Below, piece after piece: positions 1 to 5,337 of a DNA stretch of 7,277 nt; the first letter of the stretch is position 1, and every line of letters starts with the position of its first letter. The notes beneath the pieces were generated by a model. It saw nothing but the letters and a program-made list of their open reading frames with translations, ran no database searches and was not told the DNA's origin. A program made the translations under genes and the position numbers. The DNA is from Leptospiraceae bacterium (lineage in GTDB: Bacteria > Spirochaetota > Leptospiria > Turneriellales > Turneriellaceae): positions 1 through 7,277 of the forward strand of contig JANWWX010000062.1 of NCBI GenBank assembly GCA_025057195.1, written 5' to 3'.

Positions 1-398
1 TCTGTGACCGCCGACTCCCGATAGCCATCAAAGCCAGTGACCACGACAGTATAAATACCCGGCGGGGCATTGATGGTAAAGCTGCGTGGTTGGCCACGGG
101 GAATGATGGCCTCGATGTAGCGTGTTTCGTAATAGCGGGTGGGAACCCCTTGATAAAAGTAAATGATGTATTCGCCCACCTCGGCGCCAGTTTCAGGGTC
201 AATCGATGCGGTGAAAGTAAACCGGCGTTCGTTGGGATCATACGATAGCTGCGGGACAGTCGGTGCCTGGCCACCGGCGATTTTATCGGTACCACTATAG
301 TAATCGTGCGGTAGGGGATCGCGCAGCGTGCAGCCTAAAAATAGCACACTGCTTAAAATAGCAAAAAGCGTTTTTTTATTTAGCAACTTTCTCGGCAT
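1..398 (-). CDS. Putative FN3-like lipoprotein, 3' part outside window
   Basis: This is an open frame of 132 codons plus two bases that continues past the left edge, so the C-terminus is missing. It starts at ATG 398-396, inside the end of the preceding lipoprotein gene (23-nt overlap), with no clear Shine-Dalgarno. A downstream TTG at 386 is in frame but less likely. The N-terminus looks like a lipoprotein signal: basic MPRKLLNKK, then a hydrophobic stretch ending LFLGC with the acceptor Cys at residue 23. The -3 residue is Phe, so the lipobox is slightly non-consensus. After a short polar linker (about 24-50) comes a beta-rich stretch (about 52-130), including EYIIYFYQG and YTVVVTGFDGYRES, that resembles a fibronectin type III or similar Ig-like fold. 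Inferred role: envelope-anchored protein of unknown function, co-expressed with its upstream neighbour. FN3 is a fold-level impression only. Confidence 0.72.
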   Translation of the reverse strand, partial: MPRKLLNKKTLFAILSSVLFLGCTLRDPLPHDYYSGTDKIAGGQAPTVPQLSYDPNERRFTFTASIDPETGAEVGEYIIYFYQGVPTRYYETRYIEAIIPRGQPRSFTINAPPGIYTVVVTGFDGYRESAVT

Positions 399-915
399 TT
401 TTAGCTGGCGCCGCTGGTGGTTTTATGCTTTTCCCGTTTTTATCCTTATCTTGGTCTAAGGAAGTTTTTTCTGCCTGTTGCTTCCGGGCGAACGCATGCG
501 ATTCGGCAAGATAGACACTCATCCGGTGGTTGTGGCGGATGGGTTCTTCCTCAGCCCATAGCCCTGCCTGCAGCAGGAGTTCGTCGGCCTCCTTATATCG
601 CCCTTCGAGGATGAAACATACCGCAACATCGTTTTGCCAGTATGCGCGCTGCACGGTTGGCAGGTCACTGCCGCGGATCTTGCTGAGTTCGTCGAGTGCC
701 TCCGCAATTTGGCCTTTGAGCAAGGCTGCGTAGGCATTGCTCGTTTCAGGCATGTTGCGGTCAGTATAAAAATAGAGCGTCCCAAATTGTCGGTTTTTGC
801 CCTCGGCCACAAGGTGCGGCGTCGGCAAAATAACGGTGATGGTATGCGCCACGCCGGCGGTGCAACCCAAAAGCGAGGCTAAAGCGCCGAAAAGTGGGTA
901 AAGACAGCGCCGCAT
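376..915 (-). CDS. Putative TPR-like lipoprotein
   Basis: This 179-aa protein starts at ATG 915-913, with a modest GAGAAAG Shine-Dalgarno five bases upstream. The N-terminus MRRCLYPLFGALASLLGC is a typical lipoprotein signal: Arg residues, a hydrophobic core and an LLGC lipobox with Cys18 as the lipidation site. Residue +2 is Thr, which under the enterobacterial rule would favour the outer membrane. Residues about 59-82 and 90-118 (for example VAVCFILEGRYKEADELLLQ) look like helical pairs of a tetratricopeptide repeat, with the Gly/Tyr and Ala spacing of TPRs. The last 35 residues are Lys/Ala/Pro-rich and probably disordered. It is the first gene of a minus-strand pair, and its end overlaps the next lipoprotein start. 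It is divergent from trxB across 78 bases. Function unknown; a periplasmic-face scaffold is an inference. Confidence 0.8.
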   Translation of the reverse strand: MRRCLYPLFGALASLLGCTAGVAHTITVILPTPHLVAEGKNRQFGTLYFYTDRNMPETSNAYAALLKGQIAEALDELSKIRGSDLPTVQRAYWQNDVAVCFILEGRYKEADELLLQAGLWAEEEPIRHNHRMSVYLAESHAFARKQQAEKTSLDQDKDKNGKSIKPPAAPAKNAEKVAK

Positions 916-935
916 GGGACTTTCTCACGCGGCGC
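907..935 (-). promoter_or_regulatory. Inverted repeat spanning the lipoprotein start codon
   Basis: GCGCCGC (907-913) and GCGGCGC (929-935) are perfect 7-bp complements separated by 15 bases. In the minus-strand mRNA the 3' arm takes in the last base of the start codon and the next two codons, while the GAGAAAG ribosome binding site sits in the loop. Such a stem could limit ribosome access to the lipoprotein gene. It could also be a chance result of local GC richness. Confidence 0.3.
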
Positions 936-993
936 ATTGGCCGGCAAAGACAATTTATTGCCCGCCTGTGTCTATTTCATTTATTTTCAATCC

Positions 994-1938
994 ATGAGTG
1001 CTAACCACTACGACACCATCATCATCGGCTCAGGTCCTGCCGGATATACTGCCGCGATTTACGCTGGCAGGGCTAACCTCAAAACCCTGGTGCTCGAGGG
1101 CATCGAGCGCGGGGGCCAGCTCATGATCACAAGCGAAGTGGAAAACTATCCTGGCTTTCCGCACGGTATCCAAGGTCCAGAACTGATGGAGCATTTCCGT
1201 AACCAGGCAGCGCGCTTTGGCGCGGAATTAAAAACAGTAATGGCTGATAAAGCCGAGCTCAGCCAAGGAGCGCCGTTCCGCATCCACGCCGAAGGCCAGG
1301 TTTATACCTCCGACACGGTGATTGTTGCCACCGGTGCCTCTGCACGGTTTTTAGGGATCCCTTCTGAGCAGGCTTTCAAAGGGCGCGGAGTTTCTGCCTG
1401 CGCCACGTGCGATGGCTTTTTTTTCCGTGGCAAAGAGGTGGCCGTGGTGGGCGGCGGCGATTCAGCATTTGAAGAAGCTAATTTCCTCACTAAATTCGCC
1501 AGCAAGGTCACTATCCTCCACCGCCGTGACACTTACCGCGCAAGCAAAATCATGGTCGAACGCGCGCGCAAAAACCCCAAAATCCAGTTTAAGACTTTTG
1601 TCGAAGTCGCTGAGATCTATGGCGACGAAAAAACCGGCACTGTGGCTGGGTTGAAGCTGCGCAACAACCAGACTGGCAGCATTGAGGATTTCCCCGTGCA
1701 GGGGCTTTTCATTGCGATCGGCCATGTGCCTAATACTGGGCTATTTAAAGGCCAACTCGAAATGGACGAGGCCGGCTACCTCATCACCCAACCCGATCGC
1801 ACCGCGACCAATATTCCAGGAGTTTTTGCTGCAGGCGATGTCAAGGACCATTATTACCGGCAAGCGGTGACCGCAGCGGGCTCTGGCTGCCAAGCTGCCA
1901 TTGAGGCAGAGCGCTATTTGGAAAGCAAGAGGCATTGA
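994..1938 (+). CDS. trxB: Thioredoxin-disulfide reductase (NADPH, FAD)
   Basis: This is a 314-aa cytoplasmic flavoenzyme that passes electrons from NADPH through FAD and a Cys pair to thioredoxin, supporting ribonucleotide reductase and thiol repair. The motifs of the low-Mr bacterial family appear in order: FAD-binding GSGPAG (12-17), the redox CATCDG (Cys136 and Cys139), NADPH-binding GGGDSA (153-158), HRRDTYR (175-181) for the NADPH 2'-phosphate, and C-terminal GVFAAGDV with the following QAVTAAGSG that closes the FAD site. Length is normal for the family. I chose ATG 994 because MSANHYDTIIIGSG matches the usual distance to the FAD motif. An in-frame TTG at 937 would add 19 unlikely residues. 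No Shine-Dalgarno precedes ATG 994. It is the first gene of an apparent trxB-ilvE-holB unit. The T8 run at 1417-1424 is in frame (Phe142-144). Confidence 0.97.
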   Translation: MSANHYDTIIIGSGPAGYTAAIYAGRANLKTLVLEGIERGGQLMITSEVENYPGFPHGIQGPELMEHFRNQAARFGAELKTVMADKAELSQGAPFRIHAEGQVYTSDTVIVATGASARFLGIPSEQAFKGRGVSACATCDGFFFRGKEVAVVGGGDSAFEEANFLTKFASKVTILHRRDTYRASKIMVERARKNPKIQFKTFVEVAEIYGDEKTGTVAGLKLRNNQTGSIEDFPVQGLFIAIGHVPNTGLFKGQLEMDEAGYLITQPDRTATNIPGVFAAGDVKDHYYRQAVTAAGSGCQAAIEAERYLESKRH

Positions 1939-2861
1939 TGCAGGATTTTACCGAGCGCCCATGCTGGTTTGAGGGCCGGTTTGTCCCACTCAAAGAGGCT
2001 AATGTCAACATCCGAACGCATGCGCTGCAGTATGGTACCGCCTGCTTTGGCGGCATGCGCGCGTACTTTAACTCGGAAAAAAATAATCTTTACCTAATTC
2101 GCCTTGAAGACCACCATGCACGGCTGCGAGCCTCGTCGCGCATCCTGCAGATGCAATGGTCCATGCCGTTTGAAGAATTCCGCCAAATAACGATCGAATT
2201 ATTGCGCCGTGGCAACTGGCGCGAAAACTGCTACCTACGCCCGATCATTTACAAATCTGAGCTTTCCCTTTCGCCACGCCTGCACAACGTCACCGACAGT
2301 TTTGCCATGTATGCGATACCACTCGATGATTATCTCGACACGCGCCGCGGCTTGCGCGCCATGATCTCCTCCTGGGTTCGTCTTTCTGACAACCAGATCC
2401 CAGCGCGTGCCAAGGCGACGGGAGGGTATATCAACTCGGCATTGGCGAAATCCGAAGCGATGCAGAGCGGATTTGACGAGGCCATTTTCCTCGACGTGCG
2501 TGGCATGGTCTGCGAGGGTTCTGCCGAAAATATTTTCATCGTGCGCGACGGAAAGTTGATCACGCCGGGAACTGCATCCTCGATCCTCGAGGGTATCACC
2601 CGCCGCACGGTTCTGACCATGGCCCGCGATTTGGGCATCGAGACCATCGAGCGCGACATCAGCCGCACAGAACTTTATGCTGCCGACGAAGTTTTTTTTA
2701 CTGGAACTGGTGCGCAGATCGCTTGGGTGGAAAGTATCGACCACCGCCCGATTGGCAATGGCAGTATCGGCCCCATCACTGAAAAACTGCAGAAAACATT
2801 TTTTGCTTACGTGCGCGGAGAACTACCACAATACCAGCACTGGCTGACTCCGGTCTATTGA
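1938..2861 (+). CDS. ilvE: Branched-chain amino acid aminotransferase (class IV PLP)
   Basis: This 307-aa cytoplasmic PLP enzyme of fold type IV probably catalyses reversible amino transfer between Glu/2-oxoglutarate and Leu, Ile or Val, the last biosynthetic step for these amino acids. Visible motifs: HALQYG (28-33), the ARAKATGGYINS segment with the PLP-linking Lys at 159, EGSAENIF (193-200) that grips the cofactor, GITRRTV (219-225), and the phosphate-side TGTGAQI near the C-terminus. Most homologues have FEGIR where this protein has FGGMR (37-41). Length fits the IlvE family and the His-x-Leu-x-Tyr-Gly signature favours IlvE over D-amino-acid aminotransferase or PabC, but substrate range cannot be proven from sequence. 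ATG 1938 shares its A with the trxB TGA and is preceded by AAGAGG at good spacing, so coupling is likely. The A7 at 2077-2083 and T8 at 2692-2699 are in frame. Confidence 0.93.
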   Translation: MQDFTERPCWFEGRFVPLKEANVNIRTHALQYGTACFGGMRAYFNSEKNNLYLIRLEDHHARLRASSRILQMQWSMPFEEFRQITIELLRRGNWRENCYLRPIIYKSELSLSPRLHNVTDSFAMYAIPLDDYLDTRRGLRAMISSWVRLSDNQIPARAKATGGYINSALAKSEAMQSGFDEAIFLDVRGMVCEGSAENIFIVRDGKLITPGTASSILEGITRRTVLTMARDLGIETIERDISRTELYAADEVFFTGTGAQIAWVESIDHRPIGNGSIGPITEKLQKTFFAYVRGELPQYQHWLTPVY

Positions 2862-3811
2862 TGCAATTACCCGCGTTGGAAAAACTGCCGCAGGTCATCA
2901 TTTTTGAAGGCGACCAGATTCCCGAAAAGGCGAAAGCGTTGCGAAGCCTTGCGGCAGAAATCCTCTACCGTTATCGGCTCGACGAAACAGAAACTCCCGA
3001 AATGGTGCAAAGGCTAACCGAAAAGAACATGCACCCCGATTACGTGGAGTTTGCCGATGAAAACGTAATGATTGGTCCGGAAAAAGATCCCCCACCGCAG
3101 ACAGTGCGCCACCTGCTCCGCCGTGTGCTACCGTATGCACCATGGAAATCGCGGGCACGCGTGATCGTGTTCTTCAACGCCGCAGGCATCAAGGATGCGG
3201 CAGAAACAGCATTGCTCAAGACGCTGGAAGAACCACCACGGCAGCACTATTTTTTCTTGAGCGTACAGTCTGCAGAAATCCTCAAAGAGACTATCCGCTC
3301 GCGTGCTGTGACCGTGCGCTTGAAATTACCGCCACCGGAATTTCCTTCCGACCCGTGGCAGAGGTTTTATGTTCTCACTGGCGCCCATGATTTTATCGCC
3401 GAGTGGCCACAGGCAGCCGAACAGATCATCGCTGGGCTGCGCAACACCGCTGACATTTTGTCCTTTTCAGAAAGAGACTTCGTGCACTGGGAAAAAGCCC
3501 TCTACACTGGTGTGCGCTTGGCTCTCGAGAAAGAAAATCTGAGCGCACAGATCGCGGGTTTGCATTTTGCCGCACTCCCGTTGTGGGCGGCATTGCGCGA
3601 CCGCGTAACCGGTGGTATTGTTCCCTCCTTTTCTCCTCTGGTGGTCCACCATCTGAGCCCCCAGCAAGCCCTGGCGGCGGCATCTTTAGTCCAAAGCTAC
3701 TTGCGTAAACTTGAGCTACGTGTATTCGGCAACCGACCGCTTAACCCCCACACTGTATTTTATAGCTTCTTCCTGCGCTTTTTTGCGCTGTGGGTAGCCA
3801 AGGATCAATAG
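2861..3811 (+). CDS. holB: DNA polymerase III delta' subunit-like clamp-loader protein
   Basis: This 316-aa protein resembles the delta' subunit of the DNA polymerase III clamp loader, an AAA+-fold protein that helps load the beta sliding clamp. Evidence: HPDYVEF (58-64), PYAPWKSRARVIVFFNAAGI, the highly typical AETALLKTLEEPP (114-126) followed by FFLSV, and IRSRAV (145-150), equivalent to the SRC motif that carries the arginine finger. The sensor-like region is therefore well kept. Two departures: no clear P-loop in VIIFEGDQIPEKAK, and no cysteine anywhere, so the four-Cys zinc module usual before HPD is gone and SRC has become SRA. The C-terminal third is helical and poorly conserved, as usual in delta'. 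The start ATG shares its A with the ilvE TGA and has no own Shine-Dalgarno, suggesting coupled translation. Its stop overlaps the end of the convergent CBS gene. Confidence 0.85.
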   Translation: MQLPALEKLPQVIIFEGDQIPEKAKALRSLAAEILYRYRLDETETPEMVQRLTEKNMHPDYVEFADENVMIGPEKDPPPQTVRHLLRRVLPYAPWKSRARVIVFFNAAGIKDAAETALLKTLEEPPRQHYFFLSVQSAEILKETIRSRAVTVRLKLPPPEFPSDPWQRFYVLTGAHDFIAEWPQAAEQIIAGLRNTADILSFSERDFVHWEKALYTGVRLALEKENLSAQIAGLHFAALPLWAALRDRVTGGIVPSFSPLVVHHLSPQQALAAASLVQSYLRKLELRVFGNRPLNPHTVFYSFFLRFFALWVAKDQ

Positions 3812-4290
3812 TGTGTGATGAAATCTTTAAGCGCACGCGCCTCATCCTCCTTCATGCGCAACCGCATCCAAACGATGTTGTCGAGCGAGATGAGGCCAAC
3901 GGTTTTTCCTTCCTTTGTCACCGGCAAATGGTGGATATGCTCTGAGGTCATGAGCTCAAGCGCCTGTTCAATGTTTGCGGAATGCTCAATGGTCTTGAGT
4001 CCTTTTGACATCACTTCCCACACTTCGATTTTATCGAGTTGGGTGTAGCGCTCAGCAACTAAGCGCATGATGTCTTTTTCTGTGATGATGCCAACCACCT
4101 CTTCCTGCGGGGTGACAATCAAAAGTCCAGTCTCTTTCCAAGCAAGCATCTGGCGCACCGCAGCCAGGACAGATTCGTTTTGGCGGATCACCGGCATCGG
4201 GTAAGTTTTAGTTTTGAGCACATCCATCACGACCATGGCACCCGCTAATGCCACCATTCCGGATGTAAAGGGTTTTTGGAAAAATTGCAT
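3805..4290 (-). CDS. Tandem CBS-domain protein
   Basis: This 161-aa protein consists almost wholly of two CBS domains, a Bateman module that in this family often senses adenine nucleotides or similar ligands. CBS1 covers about residues 24-80 (DVLKTK, SVLAAVRQM, VVGIITEKDI at 65-74). CBS2 covers about 92-145 (VMSKGLKTI, NIEQALELM, HIHHLPV, VGLISLDNIV at 131-140). ITEKD and ISLDN sit where the family's ligand-contacting Ser/Thr and Asp usually lie. There is no attached enzyme or transporter domain, so the partner is unknown. The start is uncertain: ATG 4290 gives a short hydrophobic leader (GMVALAGAMVV), whereas ATG 4227 (residue 22, MDVLKTK) would give the commonest stand-alone CBS length. Neither has a convincing Shine-Dalgarno. 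It lies 37 bases after the preceding minus-strand frame and may share its transcript. Its tail overlaps holB by 7 bases. Confidence 0.9.
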   Translation of the reverse strand: MQFFQKPFTSGMVALAGAMVVMDVLKTKTYPMPVIRQNESVLAAVRQMLAWKETGLLIVTPQEEVVGIITEKDIMRLVAERYTQLDKIEVWEVMSKGLKTIEHSANIEQALELMTSEHIHHLPVTKEGKTVGLISLDNIVWMRLRMKEDEARALKDFITHY

Positions 4291-4327
4291 AGGGCCAAGC
4301 GAAAAGAGCTCTCGTTATCGCCTGGAA

Positions 4328-5017
4328 TTATGTCACTTGTTTGCGCTCGAGCTTTTCCAGCAGCCGTTTTGCCTTGAAGGTATTGGGATCGTCAGGGTCA
4401 ATCAGCTTTACCAAATCGCCGTAAATAACTCTGGTATATTTTTCAAATACAGTGAGTGGGTAGAGAATGTTGTGGTGTCTTAAATCCACTCCTCGATAGC
4501 AATTTGTTATTTGATCTCGATTTGAAAGTTCTAAATACTTTTTAGCAGCATACACCGGCACCTTGAGTTTTTTCGCCATAAATTCGTACGAATAGCGGAT
4601 TTTTAGGTAAAGTTTCAAGATTTCTGCCACAGGCAAATTGATGAGAAGCGAATTTTGCGGATTGATTCCATACATTATAATCCCAGCAAGTTGCTTTTTG
4701 CGATAGCCAAGTCCCACCAAGCACGCGCCGACAACTTTTTTGCTTTTTACATCGACTAAGCGCAGGTTGAATCCAATATTATCTTGGAAAACTTTTTGAA
4801 AACCTCTAGAAAGACAAATTGCCCCCATGTCTTTATGATAGTAGTCTAAAAAGCCTAAAGATGGATAAATCAAGATCTCACGAGTAACTGGTTTGTTATT
4901 TAAGATCTTCAAGGATCTTGCCAACTCTTTGCGATAGAGCTTACGCAAATCCTTGAGCAAAAAAAGATACTCGAGTGCAGCATCGGTAACTGCCAGAATA
5001 TTATTGGAATTTCGCAC
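4328..5017 (-). CDS. Unrecognised protein, probable C-terminal third of a split gene
   Basis: This frame has 229 codons if begun at GTG 5017, but that start is weak: it has no Shine-Dalgarno, and the first ATG is not until residue 64. The frame is open further upstream, back to the A7 run at 5055-5061, adding KKSHLADCIQKLSV in the same helical style. It therefore most likely continues the preceding frame after a one-base shift. Residues about 50-130 look like a mixed alpha/beta unit (GFNLRLVDVKSKKVVG, LAGIIMYGINPQNSLLINL), followed by helices and a charged C-terminus. No catalytic motif, signal peptide or convincing membrane span is visible, and I do not recognise the family. It is AT-richer than the trxB-holB block. 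The CBS-domain gene follows 37 bases downstream on the same strand. Confidence 0.6.
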   Translation of the reverse strand: MRNSNNILAVTDAALEYLFLLKDLRKLYRKELARSLKILNNKPVTREILIYPSLGFLDYYHKDMGAICLSRGFQKVFQDNIGFNLRLVDVKSKKVVGACLVGLGYRKKQLAGIIMYGINPQNSLLINLPVAEILKLYLKIRYSYEFMAKKLKVPVYAAKKYLELSNRDQITNCYRGVDLRHHNILYPLTVFEKYTRVIYGDLVKLIDPDDPNTFKAKRLLEKLERKQVT

Positions 5018-5043
5018 TACCGAAAGTTTTTGGATGCAATCTG

Positions 5044-5337
5044 CTAAGTGAGACTTTTTTTGTACTCATTCTCTAAGCATTTTATAAATAGGTCCTGTGC
5101 CAATATTTGCTGTTTTATAGCTTCCAAGTCATAGATAAAATTTTCTAAATCCTTAAGACTAAAATTCTCTGCTTTCTCGTAACGTTGAAAGTTCATACCC
5201 AGGATCACATGGCTAAAACTAGCCATGAGCATCTGATAGCCCAAATCCCAAAGATTCTTATCTCTCGATTGGTAGTGCGCGGCTAAAAGCCATAACACCA
5301 AAATTCCTGACCAGCCTGCCTCTTGCGACAAAAACAT
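5044..5337 (-). CDS. Unrecognised 97-codon frame, probable middle part of a split gene
   Basis: If independent, this gene would start at ATG 5337, sharing one base with the TGA of the preceding frame (TGATG, as at the trxB-ilvE-holB junctions), with no Shine-Dalgarno of its own. The same frame is open upstream of the ATG back past the A7 run at 5375-5381. There it reads NLQEQISLLRQCL, an amphipathic helix that runs smoothly into MFLSQEAGW. The frame ends in KKSLT just after a second A7 run (5055-5061). The protein has a short hydrophobic stretch (GILVLWLLAA, residues 11-20), too short for a secure membrane span, then helices ending in ENEYKK. I interpret it as the central part of a longer coding sequence. 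A small coupled gene remains possible. No family recognised. Confidence 0.55.
   Translation of the reverse strand: MFLSQEAGWSGILVLWLLAAHYQSRDKNLWDLGYQMLMASFSHVILGMNFQRYEKAENFSLKDLENFIYDLEAIKQQILAQDLFIKCLENEYKKSLT
5050..5069 (-). other. A7 run in a small hairpin loop at second frame break
   Basis: Seven A (5061-5055 in mRNA order) lie between TGAGTAC and GTCTCA, which can pair as a six-pair stem with one bulged T, leaving the A run as the loop. A single added A or a -1 slip here connects the 97-codon frame to the last frame: AAA AAA AAG TCT CAC. The next frame is stopped by a TGA three codons upstream of the run, and the preceding frame stops at TAG eight bases after it, so the join point is tightly bounded. 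Confidence 0.55.

Noticed and set aside
937..993. Upstream extension of trxB from TTG 937
   Set aside because: It adds 19 residues with no family counterpart and has no Shine-Dalgarno. ATG 994 puts the FAD motif at its usual place.
2235..2744. Long minus-strand open frame opposite ilvE
   Set aside because: It is antisense to a gene with clear class IV aminotransferase motifs and has no recognisable protein features.
3142..3683. Overlapping frames inside holB on both strands
   Set aside because: They are shadows of the delta' coding sequence, without starts or motifs of their own.
4305..4312. AGAGCTCT palindrome followed by TTTT (minus strand) as a terminator before the CBS gene
   Set aside because: An 8-base self-palindrome without a loop cannot form a stable terminator hairpin.
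5042..5079. Repeated CTAAG near the second break, as an insertion footprint
   Set aside because: Five-base direct matches are expected by chance, and no element or terminal inverted repeats lie between them.
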